A stretch of 64,000 nucleotides of DNA, taken from the NCBI RefSeq assembly GCF_000380335.1, contig NC_021149.1:248001-312000 (forward strand). The letters are read 5' to 3'. Below, in pieces: positions 34,433 through 45,095 of the stretch. The notes beneath the pieces are model-generated. The model did not search any database and was not told the DNA's origin. It saw only the letters and a list, made by a program, of their open reading frames with translations. The stretch comes from Azotobacter vinelandii CA. GTDB lineage: Bacteria; Pseudomonadota; Gammaproteobacteria; Pseudomonadales; Pseudomonadaceae. Position numbers and translations under genes: made by a program. Each line of letters begins with the position of its first letter. Position 1 is the stretch's first letter.

Positions 34433-35025
34433 GCCAGTCCCAGCCGCTGCCTGAGCTGGAGCATGGCGCGGGCGCGGTGGCTCAGGCGGTTCTTCTCGGC
34501 CGAGGCCAGCTCGGCGCTGGAGCAGCCGCGCTCCGGCACCCAGAACAGCGGGTCGTAGCCGAAGCCCTCGGTGCCGCGCGGTGCGTGCAGGATGCGCCCC
34601 TGCCAGAGGCCCTCGCAGATGATCGGCAGCGGGTCCTCGGCATGCCGCACCAGGGCCAGGGCGCAGACGAAGCGGGCGCCACGCTCGGCGTCCGGCACCT
34701 CGCGGAGCGCCTCCAGCAGCTTGGCGTTGTTCGCCGCGTCGCCGCCTCCGCCGGCATAGCGCGCCGAATGGATGCCCGGTGCGCCGCCCAGGGCATCGAC
34801 CGCCAGGCCCGAGTCGTCGGCCAGCGCCGGCAGGCCGGACAGCCGCGCCGCATGACGGGCCTTGAGGATGGCGTTCTCGACGAAGGACAGGCCGGTCTCT
34901 TCCGGCGCGACGTCGCTGAATTCGCCGACCGAGCGTACCCGCACGGCGTTGCCCAGAAGGGCCTGGAGTTCCTTGAGCTTGCCGGCATTGTGGCTGGCCA
35001 GCACCAGTTGGCTGAGAGTCATCAT
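34429..35025 (-). CDS. rdgB: dITP/XTP pyrophosphatase
   Basis: 198-residue Ham1-type enzyme cleaving dITP, ITP and XTP to keep them out of DNA. Motifs [43 protein letters not shown] and [12 protein letters not shown] are intact. The start codon (first of two adjacent ATGs) overlaps the stop of the upstream DUF4426 gene as ATGA. Confidence 0.95.
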   Translation of the reverse strand: MMTLSQLVLASHNAGKLKELQALLGNAVRVRSVGEFSDVAPEETGLSFVENAILKARHAARLSGLPALADDSGLAVDALGGAPGIHSARYAGGGGDAANNAKLLEALREVPDAERGARFVCALALVRHAEDPLPIICEGLWQGRILHAPRGTEGFGYDPLFWVPERGCSSAELASAEKNRLSHRARAMLQLRQRLGLA

Positions 35026-35441
35026 TCGTCGGGGAAGAATTCCTGGTCGAATTCGAAGCTGTTGAGGGGGCCGCCGCCGCTCTGGACGTCGACCTTGAAG
35101 TGCAGGGTTTCCTTGTCGAAGGGGAACTGCGACAGGTAGTAGATGGCCTCGTCCTCGCGCACCTCGCGGAAGCTCAGCGCGCGGACCTGCCCCAGGTTGT
35201 TGCGCACCTGGGCCTTGATCGTCGCGGGCTGGGCCTTGCCGCTCTTGAGCACGGAGATGTTGAGCACGCCCTGGGTCTTGCCGCGGACGATGCCGGCGGC
35301 GCTGGCGATCTCCGGCTGCAGGAAGCCGGAGTTGAAGGCGCTGTAGTGCACATCGAGGTCGGCGAACTTCTGCAGGCGCTCGGCTGCGGTGGCCGACAGC
35401 GACAGGCAGAGGGCGAGCAGGAACGGGATTGGGCGACGCAT
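35022..35441 (-). CDS. DUF4426 family exported protein
   Basis: 139 residues with a signal peptide ([19 protein letters not shown], cleavage after about 20). The mature part is beta-rich ([21 protein letters not shown]) and ends acidic. DUF4426 proteins always sit in the metX-metW-rdgB neighbourhood in pseudomonads; function unknown. Same operon direction, overlapping rdgB. Confidence 0.88.
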   Translation of the reverse strand: MRRPIPFLLALCLSLSATAAERLQKFADLDVHYSAFNSGFLQPEIASAAGIVRGKTQGVLNISVLKSGKAQPATIKAQVRNNLGQVRALSFREVREDEAIYYLSQFPFDKETLHFKVDVQSGGGPLNSFEFDQEFFPDE

Positions 35442-35497
35442 GACGATCTCCTTACGGAAGAACCGGGCGAGGGCGGCCGGCCATGCCGCCGCGGCGG

Positions 35498-36097
35498 TCA
35501 GCGGCGACTGACATGGTAGATGCCGATTTCACCCAACAGATTAGGCCACAGCCGGCTGGCCCAGCCATGCCGGTGCTCGCGGTCCACCGCCAGGCGCTGC
35601 AGCACCCGCACCTGGCGTTCCCGGCACAGCGCCTCGAAGTCCTTGAAGGTGCAGAAGTGGATGTTCGGCGTGTTGTACCAGGTGTAGGGCAGGAACTCGG
35701 AAACCGGCATCCGTCCCTTGCTCGCCAGGTACCAGCGGCAGCGCCAGTGGCCGAAGTTGGGGAAGGTGATGATGCAGGTGCGGCCGACCCGCAGCATCTC
35801 CTCGAGGATACGGTCCGGGTAGTGCACGGCCTGCAGCGCCTGGGTCATCACCACCACGTCGAAGCTGTCGCTGGCGAGGTTGCCGAGGCCCTTGTCCAGG
35901 TTCTGTTCGATCACGTTGACGCCCTTGTCGAGGCAGGCGGCGATGTTCTGCGGGTCGATCTCCAGGCCGTAGCCGCTGACCTGCTTGTGCTCGCGCAGCC
36001 GGGCCAGCAGTTCGCCGTCGCCGCAGCCGAGGTCGAGCACCCGGCTGCCGGCGGGAATCCACTCTTGGATGATGTCCAGATCGGCTCTCATGGGCAT
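35498..36097 (-). CDS. metW: MetW, methionine biosynthesis methyltransferase-like protein
   Basis: 199 residues with a SAM-binding Rossmann motif (VLDLGCGDGELLARL). MetW pairs with MetX and is needed for full homoserine succinyl/acetyltransferase activity in this family of bacteria. It starts one base after the metX stop; a second ATG two codons in is possible. Confidence 0.94.
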   Translation of the reverse strand: MPMRADLDIIQEWIPAGSRVLDLGCGDGELLARLREHKQVSGYGLEIDPQNIAACLDKGVNVIEQNLDKGLGNLASDSFDVVVMTQALQAVHYPDRILEEMLRVGRTCIITFPNFGHWRCRWYLASKGRMPVSEFLPYTWYNTPNIHFCTFKDFEALCRERQVRVLQRLAVDREHRHGWASRLWPNLLGEIGIYHVSRR

Positions 36098-36098
36098 G

Positions 36099-37232
36099 TC
36101 ATACCGCGATTCGGTTCATGTAGCTGGCGAACCCCTGCAGGTAGCGGGGGATCGGCATCAGGAAGGCGTCGTGGCCCTGCGGCGCGTCGATCTCCAGGTA
36201 GCTGACGTTCTTGCCGGCGGCGATCAGCGCGTCGACGATCTCCCGCGAGCGGGCCGGCGAGAAGCGCCAATCGGTGGTGAAGGACATCAGGCAGAAATCG
36301 GCCCGGGCCACCGCCAGGGTTTTCGCCAGATCGTCGCCGTGCGCGGCGGCCGGGTCGAAGTAGTCCAGCGCCTTGGTCATCAGCAGATAGGTGTTGGCGT
36401 CGAAACGCCCGGAGAACTCCTCGCCCTGGTAACGCAGGTAGCTCTCCACCTGGAACTCCACGCTGTGGAAGTCGTAGTTGAGCTGGTCGGTCTTCAGCTC
36501 GCGGCCGAACTTCTCGCCCATCGCGTCGTCCGACAGGTAGGTGATGTGACCGACCATGCGCGCCAGCATCAGCCCGCGCCTGGGGATCACCCCGTGCTCC
36601 TGGAAATGGCCGCCGTGGAATTCCGGATCGGAGAGGATCGCTTGGCGCGCCACCTCGTTGAAGGCGATGTTCTGCGCCGACAGCTTGGGCGCCGAGGCGA
36701 TGGCCAGGCAGTGGCGGACCCGCTCGGGGTAGCTGATGGTCCACTGCAGGGCCTGCATGCCGCCGAGGCTGCCGCCGATCACCGCGGCCCATTGCTGGAT
36801 GCCCAGGGCATCGGCCAGGCGCGCCTGGCTGTGCACCCAGTCCTCCACCGTCACCACCGGGAAGTCCGCGCCATAGGGGCGGGCGGTCGCCGGGTTGAGA
36901 CTGCCGGGGCCGGTGGAGCCGTTGCAGCCGCCGAGGTTGTTCAGGGCGACGACGAAGAAGCGCCGCGTGTCGATGGGCTTGCCGGGGCCGATGCAACTGT
37001 CCCACCAGCCGGGCTTGCGGTCCTCGGGACTGTGGTAGCCGGCGGCATGGTGATGGCCGGACAACGCGTGACAGACCAGCACCGCATTGCTGCGTGCCGC
37101 GTTGAGTTCGCCGTAGGTTTCATAGACCAGTTCGTAGTCGCTCAGGCTGCGTCCGCAGGCAAGCGTCAAGGGTTCGCTGAAGTGCAGCATCTGTGGGCGA
37201 ACCAGACCGACAGAATCTTCGGGAAAAGCCAA
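36099..37232 (-). CDS. metX: Homoserine O-succinyltransferase/O-acetyltransferase MetX
   Basis: 377-residue alpha/beta-hydrolase enzyme acylating homoserine in methionine synthesis. Nucleophile elbow [12 protein letters not shown]; catalytic Asp/His in the C-terminal [12 protein letters not shown] block. In pseudomonads with metW this enzyme uses succinyl-CoA. No ATG fits: conservation with Pseudomonas (FPEDSVGLV) starts at a TTG at 37232, taken as start. Upstream lies a degraded repeat element. Confidence 0.93.
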
Positions 37233-37269
37233 TCGCAGGCCCCTGCTCTCGCAAAAAAGAACGCCAGTC

Positions 37270-37350
37270 TAGGGCCTGGCATCGATTATTTCCACGCTTG
37301 CGTCGCCGTCTGGAATCCATTCCTCGCCAAAGGCGAAAGCGCCACGGCGG
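37270..37350 (+). repeat. Degenerate, internally deleted copy of the 271-base inverted-repeat element
   Basis: TAGGGCCTG-CATC--TTATTTC--CG-TTGCGT-GC-G-CTG-AATC matches the left end of the element at 44281, and then CA-TCC--GCCAAAGGC---A-CGCC-CGG matches its inner part (about 44361-44390) after a 30-base deletion. No right end is visible. It lies between metX and yggU, in the same orientation as the full copy. Confidence 0.7.
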
Positions 37351-37366
37351 CGGGCGTGCGAGGCGC

Positions 37367-37666
37367 TCAGGCGTCCGGTCGCGGCGCCAGGCCGGGCAGC
37401 GCCGGAAGCTGCCGGGGCCGGCGGATGCGCACCCGCTTCTGGCGGTTCGACTCGCCGCTTTCCAGGCTCACCTGGCTCTTCGGCACACCGAAGACGCCGG
37501 CGAGGAAGGCCAGCAGGTGGGCGTTGGCCTTGCCCTCCACCGGCGGGGCGGTGAGGCGGATCTTCAGGCGCTCGCCATGCAGCCCGGCGAATTCGTCCTT
37601 GCTGGCCTTGGGCTGCAGGTGGCAGGCGAGGATCAGGTCCTCGCCGTCCCAACGGTACCAACTCAT
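37367..37666 (-). CDS. yggU: DUF167 (YggU) family protein
   Basis: 99-residue YggU protein (LACHLQPKASKDEFAGLHGERLKIRLTAPPVEGKANAHLLAFLA), a small conserved fold of unknown function. The C-terminus is longer and more basic than usual. Its start overlaps the yggT stop as TGATG, so it is the last gene of proC-yggT-yggU. Confidence 0.92.
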   Translation of the reverse strand: MSWYRWDGEDLILACHLQPKASKDEFAGLHGERLKIRLTAPPVEGKANAHLLAFLAGVFGVPKSQVSLESGESNRQKRVRIRRPRQLPALPGLAPRPDA

Positions 37667-38259
37667 CAGAGGAAGGGGCTGAGCGCCCGCGGCATGCCGC
37701 TCATGGCGGCGAGGTTGTTGATCACCAGCATGTCGATCAGGTTCAGCGCGATGAAGGCGAAGATCGGCGAGATGTCCAGGCCGCCGAGATTCGGCAGGAC
37801 ACGGCGGATCGGCGACAGCAGGGGCTCGCAGATCTGGTTGACCAGTTGCGCGGCCGGGTTGTAGCTGCCGGGAGCGACCCAGGACAGGATCACGCTGACG
37901 ATCAGGGCGAAGAAGAACACCTTGAGGAACAGCGAGGTGACGCCGATCACCGACCAGACCAGCAGCGGCATCAGGTAGCCGCCGACGCCGTAGCCCATCA
38001 GCAGCAGGACGCCGATCATCAGCGCCAGCTGGACCAGGATGGCCAGCGCCAGGGAGGCGAAGTCCACTCCGCCGAAACCGGGAATGACCCGCCGCAGCGG
38101 CTTGAGCAGCGGCTGGGTGGCCTTAACCACGAACTGGCTGAGGGGATTGTAGAAGTCGGCGCGCACCAACTGGAGGATGAAGCGCAGCAGGACGATCAGC
38201 AGGTAGAGGCTGCCGAGGGTCTGCACGAGGTAGATGATCGCAGTGTTCAATCCGTTCAT
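37666..38259 (-). CDS. yggT: YggT family membrane protein
   Basis: 197-residue inner-membrane protein made of two YggT repeats, each with paired helices and a NPL/NPAAQ-LL-PIRRV-PxxGG motif (FYNPLSQFVVKATQPLLKPLRRVIPGFGG and SYNPAAQLVNQICEPLLSPIRRVLPNLGG). Linked to osmotic stress tolerance in some bacteria. Start ATG 38259; the upstream open frame overlaps proC. Confidence 0.93.
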   Translation of the reverse strand: MNGLNTAIIYLVQTLGSLYLLIVLLRFILQLVRADFYNPLSQFVVKATQPLLKPLRRVIPGFGGVDFASLALAILVQLALMIGVLLLMGYGVGGYLMPLLVWSVIGVTSLFLKVFFFALIVSVILSWVAPGSYNPAAQLVNQICEPLLSPIRRVLPNLGGLDISPIFAFIALNLIDMLVINNLAAMSGMPRALSPFL

Positions 38260-38273
38260 CGAATCAAGGTTCC

Positions 38274-39092
38274 TTATCGGCCCAACTGTTCGGCCAGTTC
38301 GGCGGAGCGTCGGGCGGCGGCGTCCAGCGCCTGCTGCACCAGGGCTTCGAAGCCGCCGGCCTGGAAGGTATTGATCGCCGCCTCGGTGGTGCCGTTCGGC
38401 GAGGTCACCCGGCGACGCAGTTCGGCGGCGTCGACGCCGCTTTCGGTGGCCATGCGCGCCGCGCCCAGGGCGGTCTGCAGGGTCAGTTGCACGGCGCTGC
38501 CGTGCGGCAAGCCGAGCCGTTCGCCGGCGGCGGTCATGGCTTCCATGAGCAGGAAGAAGTACGCCGGGCCGCTGCCGGAGACGGCGGTCACGGCATCGAT
38601 CAGGCGCTCCTCGTCGAGCCACAGGACCAGGCCGACCGCGCCCAGCAAGCGTGCGGCCTGCTGGCGCTGGGCGGCGGACACCCGGGCGTTGGCGAACAGG
38701 CCGCTGACGCCCTGGCGCAGCAGCGCCGGCGTGTTCGGCATGCAGCGTACCAGCGGCCGCTCGCCCAGCCAGGACTCCAGACTGGCGCAGGTGATGCCGG
38801 CGGCGATGGAGACGATCAACTGCTCCGGGCGCAGGTGGGCGGCGAGCGCCTGGCAGACCGACTTCATCACCTGCGGCTTGACCGCCAGCACCACCAGGTC
38901 GGCGCCGGCGGCGGCCTCGGCATTGTCGGCGAACAGCTCGATGCCGTGTTCGGCGGCGATGCGCGCGCGCCGCTCGGCGCTCGGGGCGCTGGCGCGGATC
39001 GCGCCGGCCGGCACGCCCTGGGCGCGCAGCCCGCCGATCAGGCTGGCGGCCATGTTGCCGGCGCCGATGAAGGCGATGCGGGGGTCGGTCAT
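38274..39092 (-). CDS. proC: Pyrroline-5-carboxylate reductase
   Basis: 272-residue NAD(P)H enzyme for the last step of proline synthesis. N-terminal IAFIGAGNMAASLIGGL, and the signature ALVQQALDAAARRSAEL region plus AVSGSGPAYFFLLMEAM and VTSPNGTTEAAI are intact. Between yggS and yggT, usual order. Confidence 0.96.
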   Translation of the reverse strand: MTDPRIAFIGAGNMAASLIGGLRAQGVPAGAIRASAPSAERRARIAAEHGIELFADNAEAAAGADLVVLAVKPQVMKSVCQALAAHLRPEQLIVSIAAGITCASLESWLGERPLVRCMPNTPALLRQGVSGLFANARVSAAQRQQAARLLGAVGLVLWLDEERLIDAVTAVSGSGPAYFFLLMEAMTAAGERLGLPHGSAVQLTLQTALGAARMATESGVDAAELRRRVTSPNGTTEAAINTFQAGGFEALVQQALDAAARRSAELAEQLGR

Positions 39093-39110
39093 GGGGGACT
39101 TTCCTTCTGT

Positions 39111-39815
39111 CTAACGGGAAGGCTGCCCGTAGTCGCGGGCGCCGAACAGGGCGGTGCCGATGCGGACCCAGGTGGCGCCTTCGGCGATGGCGGCCTCCAG
39201 GTCGTGGCTCATGCCCATGGAGAGGGTGTCGAGATCGAGGCCGAGGTGCTGGCCGAGGCTTTCCTGCAGCTCGCGCAGGCGGGCGAAAGGCGCGTGCTGG
39301 GCGGCGGGATCGTCGCTCGGCTCGGGAATCGCCATCAGGCCGCGCAGGCGCAGGTTGGGCAGTTCCGCCACGGCTCCGGCGAGTTCCGCCAGCTCCTCGG
39401 GTTCGCAGCCGGACTTGCTCGCCTCGCCGCTGACGTTCACCTGCAGGCAGATGTTCAGGGGCGGGAGGTGCGCCGGACGCTGCTCGGACAGGCGCTGGGC
39501 GATCTTCGCCCGGTCGACCGAATGGACCCAGGCGAAATGTTCGGCGATGGCGCGGGTCTTGTTGGACTGGATCGGCCCGATGAAGTGCCAGGTCAGCTCC
39601 AGATCGGCAAGTTCGGCCTGCTTGGCCAGGGCCTCCTGCAGGTAGTTCTCGCCGAAGTCGCGCTGGCCGCAGGCGAAGGCTTCGCGCAGGACGCTCGCCG
39701 GCTTGGTCTTGCTCACGGCCAGCAGGCGCACGTTCTGCGGATCGCGGCCGGAAGCTTGCGCCGCCTCACGGATGCGCGCGCGAACCTTTGCAACACTTTC
39801 TGGAATGCTGGACAT
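39111..39815 (-). CDS. yggS: PLP homeostasis protein YggS (PLPBP)
   Basis: 234-residue single-domain PLP-binding protein. The PLP lysine is in LLAVSKTKPASVLREAF; GENYLQEA, WHFIGPIQSNK and LSMGMSHDLEAAI follow. It buffers pyridoxal phosphate. Divergent from pilT with 72 bases between, the usual pseudomonad arrangement. Confidence 0.95.
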   Translation of the reverse strand: MSSIPESVAKVRARIREAAQASGRDPQNVRLLAVSKTKPASVLREAFACGQRDFGENYLQEALAKQAELADLELTWHFIGPIQSNKTRAIAEHFAWVHSVDRAKIAQRLSEQRPAHLPPLNICLQVNVSGEASKSGCEPEELAELAGAVAELPNLRLRGLMAIPEPSDDPAAQHAPFARLRELQESLGQHLGLDLDTLSMGMSHDLEAAIAEGATWVRIGTALFGARDYGQPSR

Positions 39816-39887
39816 CTTGTTCCGTTTCCTGCCCGGGCCGCCGGCTGTCGCGGCATTCTACCCGCTTGTTGGCGATTGGGGACCCCC

Positions 39888-40922
39888 ATGGACATCACCG
39901 AACTGCTCGCCTTCGGCGCCAGGCAGGGCGCGTCGGACCTGCACCTTTCCGCCGGCCTGCCGCCGATGATCCGCGTCGACGGCGACGTGCGCCGCATCGA
40001 CCTGCCGCCGCTGGACCACAAGCAGGTGCACGCACTGATCCACGACATCATGAACGACAAGCAGCGCAAGGATTACGAAACGTTTCTCGAAACCGACTTC
40101 TCCTTCGAGGTGCCGAGCGTGGCGCGCTTCCGGGTCAACGCCTTCAACCAGAACCGTGGCGCCGGCGCGGTGTTCCGCACCATTCCGTCGCGCGTCCCGA
40201 GCATGGACGAGCTGGAGATGGGCGAGGTGTTCAGGAAGATCGCCGAGGTGCCGCGCGGCCTGGTGCTGGTCACCGGCGCCACTGGCTCGGGCAAGTCGAC
40301 CACCCTGGCGGCCATGCTCGACTACCTGAATGGCAGCAGGCACCAGCACATCCTCACCATCGAGGACCCGATCGAATTCGTCCACGAGCCGAAGAAGTGC
40401 CTGATCAACCAGCGCGAAGTGCACCGCGACACCCTGGGCTTCGCCGAGGCGCTGCGTTCGGCGCTGCGCGAGGACCCGGACGTCATCCTGGTCGGCGAGA
40501 TGCGCGACCTGGAAACCATCCGCCTGGCGCTGACCGCCGCGGAAACCGGCCACCTGGTGTTCGGCACCCTGCACACCACCTCGGCGGCCAAGACCATCGA
40601 CCGGGTGGTCGACGTGTTTCCCGCGGAGGAGAAGGCGATGGTCCGCTCGATGCTCTCCGAATCGCTGCAGGCGGTGATCTCCCAGACCCTGCTGAAGAGG
40701 GTCGGCGGCGGCCGGGTGGCGGCCCGCGAGATCATGATCGGCACCCCGGCGATCCGCAATCTGATCCGCGAGGACAAGGTGGCGCAGATGTACTCGGCGA
40801 TCCAGACCGGCGGCTCGCTGGGCATGCAGACCCTGGACATGGCGTTGAAGAGCCTGCTGTCCAGGGGCGCGATCAGCCGCGAGAGCGCCCGCGAGAAGGC
40901 GAAGATTCCCGACAGTTTCTAG
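39888..40922 (+). CDS. pilT: Type IV pilus retraction ATPase PilT
   Basis: 344-residue hexameric ATPase that depolymerises type IV pili. Walker A GATGSGKSTT, Asp box, Walker B region VILVGEMRDLETIRLALTAAETGHLV, His box and the C-terminal AIRNLIREDKVAQMYS (AIRNLIRE) motif are intact, so it should be functional. Its partner pilU, which normally follows, is destroyed. Confidence 0.96.
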   Translation: MDITELLAFGARQGASDLHLSAGLPPMIRVDGDVRRIDLPPLDHKQVHALIHDIMNDKQRKDYETFLETDFSFEVPSVARFRVNAFNQNRGAGAVFRTIPSRVPSMDELEMGEVFRKIAEVPRGLVLVTGATGSGKSTTLAAMLDYLNGSRHQHILTIEDPIEFVHEPKKCLINQREVHRDTLGFAEALRSALREDPDVILVGEMRDLETIRLALTAAETGHLVFGTLHTTSAAKTIDRVVDVFPAEEKAMVRSMLSESLQAVISQTLLKRVGGGRVAAREIMIGTPAIRNLIREDKVAQMYSAIQTGGSLGMQTLDMALKSLLSRGAISRESAREKAKIPDSF

Positions 40923-40962
40923 ACCGGCCGTACCTTCGGGCACGGCACGGGCGACCACGGCC

Positions 40963-41460
40963 ATGGACTTCGGAAAGCTGCTGCGCCCGATGATGGAGAA
41001 GGGCGCCTCCGTTCGGTTCATCACCGCGGGCGTACCGCCGTCGATGAGGCTTGACGGCGTCCACTGCCACCGGGTCGCGCCCCGCTTGTCGGCGGAGCAG
41101 GTCCGGGAAGCCGTGCTCGCGCTGATGAACGAACATTTGCACCGCCAGCCGCGAACGCGACTTCGCCAGCGGCCGCCGCTTCCGGGACCGCGCCTTCCAG
41201 CAGCGCGTCCCGGCCTTCGACGAATTCGAGTTGCCGGACGGGCCGCGCGAGCTGTCGATGGCCGGGCGCGGCCTGATGCTGTCCGTCGGCACCATCGGCA
41301 AGTCCACCTCGCTGGTGGCGATGACCGGCTACCGCAACCGGAACGGCCGCATCATTTCCATCGAGGACCCCATCGAGTTCATTCACCGCCCGGGGCCGCA
41401 TCGTCACCTGGCGCGAGCTGGGCATCGATATCCGGCGGGCATTCCATGCGCTTGCCCTGG
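40963..41460 (+). pseudogene. pilU: Degraded pilU (accessory pilus retraction ATPase)
   Basis: Starts like PilU (DFGKLLRPMMEKGAS-RFITAGVPPSMRLDG, LSAEQVREAVLALMNE). It then loses frame and a block of sequence. It reappears as GLMLSVGTIGKSTSLVAMTGYRNRNGRIISIEDPIEFIH, where the P-loop is shortened from GATGTGKS to GTIGKS, then shifts frame again (RGRIVTWRELGIDIRRAF) and stops about 200 residues short of full length. The position right after pilT is the normal pilU position. It cannot encode a working ATPase. Confidence 0.9.
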
Positions 41461-41522
41461 GCCGGGAGGCTTGTCGCCACGGGTGCTTTCGCCCATCCTC
41501 AATGTCTTTCTGGAGACTCGTC

Positions 41523-41924
41523 ATGCAGGTTCAGGACACCCACAGCAAACTCATCGGCTACCTGTTGTGGATCTTCGGCTTTCTCGGCGCGCACCGTTTC
41601 TATTACGGCCGGCCGCTGACCGGGACGATCTGGTTCTTCACCTTGGGCCTGCTCGGTATCGGCTGGCTGATCGACCTGTTCCTGATCCCGTCGATGGACC
41701 GCGAGGCGGACCTGCGCTTCCATGCCGGCTCCACCGACTACAACATCGCCTGGCTCCTGCTGACCTTTCTCGGCGTCTTCGGCGTGCACCGCATGTACCT
41801 GGGCAAGTGGCTCACCGGCCTGCTCTACCTGCTGACCGGCGGGTTGTTCCTGATCGGCGTGCTCTACGACTTCTGGACGCTGAACGAGCAGGTGTCCCTG
41901 CGCAACGCCCAGCGCGGTCAGTGA
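41523..41924 (+). CDS. TM2 domain-containing membrane protein
   Basis: 133 residues with two TM2 hairpins: FLGAHRFYYGRPLTGTIWFFTLGLLGIGWLIDLFLIP and FLGVFGVHRMYLGKWLTGLLYLLTGGLFLIGVLYDF. Each has the G-HRFY/MYLG motif followed by a helix-turn-helix in the membrane. Function unknown. ATG 41523 behind GGAGA, chosen over a start seven codons up. Confidence 0.88.
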   Translation: MQVQDTHSKLIGYLLWIFGFLGAHRFYYGRPLTGTIWFFTLGLLGIGWLIDLFLIPSMDREADLRFHAGSTDYNIAWLLLTFLGVFGVHRMYLGKWLTGLLYLLTGGLFLIGVLYDFWTLNEQVSLRNAQRGQ

Positions 41925-41984
41925 TTTCCCGGAGGACCGGGCCCGCCGTCGGCGAGCCTGGCCGTCGTGCGGGCATGCCCGCGA

Positions 41985-43255
41985 TCAGGCCTGGTAGCTG
42001 ATCCGTCCGTCGAGCAGGGTGTAGCGCACCGCGCCGGGCAGGACGTGGCCGATGAACGGGCAGTTGCGCCCCTTGGACAGCCAGCGTTCGCCGGCCAGGG
42101 TGGCGGCCTCGGGGTCGAACAGCACCAGGTCGGCCGGGGCGCCGGCGGCCAGGCGGCCCACCGGCAGGCGCAGGGCCCGGGCCGGACCGCTGGTGAGGCG
42201 CGCGAGCAGGGTCGGCAGGTCGAGCACGTTCTCCTGGACCAGGCTCAGGGCCAGCGGCAGCAGCAGTTCGACGCTGCTGATGCCTGGCTCGGTGGCGCCG
42301 AACGGCGCCAGCTTGGCATCCGCCTCGTGAGGCTGGTGGTGGCTGGCGATGGCCTGGATGGTGCCCTGGCGCACCGCGTCGCGCAGGCCGTCGCGGTCGG
42401 CGCGCGAGCGCAGCGGCGGCTGTACGTGGTAGAGGCTGGAGAAGTCGGCCAGCGCCTCGTCGGTGAGGATCAACTGGTACAGCGCCACGTCGGCGCTCAC
42501 CGGCAGGCCGCGGGCCTGGGCCTCGGCGATCATCCGCGCGCCGCGGGCGCTGGAGAGCTGGCTGAAGTGGGCGCGCACGCCGGTCTGCTCGACCAGCAGC
42601 AGGTCGCGGGCCAGGGCCACGGTTTCCGCCGTTTCCGGAATGCCCGCCAGCCCCAGGAAACCGGCCATGGGGCCCTCGTGGGCGAGGCCGTCCTCGGCGA
42701 GGGCGGCGTCCTGGGAGTGGAACACCACGGTCAGGTCGAAGGTCGCCGCGTATTCCAGGGCGCGGCGCAGGTGGCGGTTGCTGGCGAAGCTGGCCAGGCC
42801 GTTGCCGAAGGCGACGCAGCCGGTGTCGCGCAGGGCGACCAGTTCGGCCAGTTGCTCGCCGGCCAGCTCCCGGGTCAGGGCGCCGATCGGGAAGACCTTG
42901 GCATGGCCGGCCTCGCGGGCGCGGTCGAGGATCAGTTCGGCCACCGCCGGAGTGTCCAGCACCGGCCTGGTCAGTGGCGGGCAGCACAGGCTGGTGACGC
43001 CGCCGGCGGCCGCGGCGCGGGTTTCGCTGGCGATGCTGCCCTTGCGGCCGTAGCCGGGCTCGCGCAGGGCGGCCGACAGATCGACCAGGCCGGGCGCGGC
43101 GATCAGGCCGCGGGCGTCGAGGGTCTCGTCGGCCTCGAAGGCGGCCGGCGCCTGGTCGACGGCGGCGATCCTGCCGTCGGCCAGATAGAGGTCGGCGACC
43201 CGGTCCAGGCCGCTGGTCGGGTCGATGAGGCGGGCGCCGAGGATACGGGTACGCA

Positions 43256-43256
<1 letters not shown>
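41985..43256 (-). CDS. pyrC': Inactive dihydroorotase-like subunit PyrC' of the ATCase complex
   Basis: 423-residue amidohydrolase-fold protein without the metal ligands of a working dihydroorotase: the normal DxHVHLREPG reads DLSAALREPG, so both histidines are gone. In Pseudomonas such PyrC' proteins are non-catalytic but required to assemble the dodecameric aspartate transcarbamoylase. It overlaps pyrB by one base (TGATG), which ties the two together. A true dihydroorotase must be encoded elsewhere. Confidence 0.93.
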
Positions 43257-44266
<1,010 letters not shown>

Positions 44267-44280
44267 CGCGGGGACTCTTT

Positions 44281-44551
44281 TAGGGCCTGTCATCACTTAT
44301 TTCTCCGGTTGCGTTGCTGCCTGAAATCAGCCCAGACAAGGCGCAGCCTGCAGGCAATGGCCACTCCCTTGCCAAAGGCTGCAACGCCGGATGGGCTGAT
44401 TTCAGGCGCAACCCGAAGGGACGGGCCTGTTTTGGCACAGTGCTGCGTTGTTCGTCGTTCATTTGGAATAACCAAACCTCTCTCCTCACGCCTTGCCCTG
44501 TGCCAAAACAGGCTCCGTCGCAACGTGAGAAATAAGTGATGACAGGCCCTA
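44281..44551. mobile_element. Miniature inverted-repeat element between pyrR and pyrB
   Basis: Perfect 24-base terminal inverted repeats (44281-44304 and 44528-44551; TAGGGCCTGTCATCACTTATTTCT and complement), extending imperfectly inward to about 40 bases. TA at both outer edges suggests insertion at a TA dinucleotide. Two inner inverted repeats fill the middle: 44319-44334 with 44392-44407, and 44425-44440 with 44498-44513. No transposase is encoded, so it would need one in trans. A decayed relative lies at 37270. Confidence 0.85.
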
Positions 44552-45052
44552 GGCAAGAACCTGACGCTCGAGAGCGAGCGGTGCGGGGCCGAGCAATTTT
44601 ACCCGTTCGTCGGGGGCGAGCGACAGGGTCTGGCCGACCACGTCCGGGCGGATCGGCAGTTCGCGGGCGTCGAGATCGAGCAGGCAGACCAGGGTCACGC
44701 TGGCCGGGCGGCCGTAGTCGAACAGTTCGTTGAGGGCGGCGCGCACGGTGCGGCCGGTCATCAGCACGTCGTCGACCAGCACCAGGTGCTGGCCTTCGAC
44801 CTCGAAGGGCAGCGCGGAAGGACGGACCTGCGGGTGCAGGCCGCTCTGGGTGAAGTCGTCGCGGTAGAAGGACACGTCGAGCACACCCAGCGGTTCCTCG
44901 CTGTCGAGGGCGGCCAGCAGCGCCTGGGCGACCCAGACGCCGCCGGTGTGGATGCCGACGAAGCGCGGCGTGTCGATGCGATGGGCCTGCAGGTGGCGTT
45001 TCAGCTCGGCAGCCATCCTGGGCAGCAGCACGGCGGGATCGGGCAGGGTCAT
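44549..45052 (-). CDS. pyrR: Bifunctional pyrimidine regulator / uracil phosphoribosyltransferase PyrR
   Basis: 167-residue PRTase-fold protein. The PRPP motif [29 protein letters not shown] and DVSFYRDDF are typical. In Pseudomonas it regulates pyr genes rather than working by RNA attenuation. The TAG stop (44551-44549) lies within the terminal repeat of the inserted element, so the last codons were probably altered by the insertion. Confidence 0.94.
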   Translation of the reverse strand: MTLPDPAVLLPRMAAELKRHLQAHRIDTPRFVGIHTGGVWVAQALLAALDSEEPLGVLDVSFYRDDFTQSGLHPQVRPSALPFEVEGQHLVLVDDVLMTGRTVRAALNELFDYGRPASVTLVCLLDLDARELPIRPDVVGQTLSLAPDERVKLLGPAPLALERQVLA

Positions 45053-45095
45053 GGGCGGTCTCCTCGGGGGCGCTGCGGGCCGCGGCGCCGTGGTT

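Noticed and set aside
44280-44556. Short open frames within the inverted-repeat element
   Set aside because: Under 90 codons, crossing the terminal repeats, no transposase motif; the element is non-coding.
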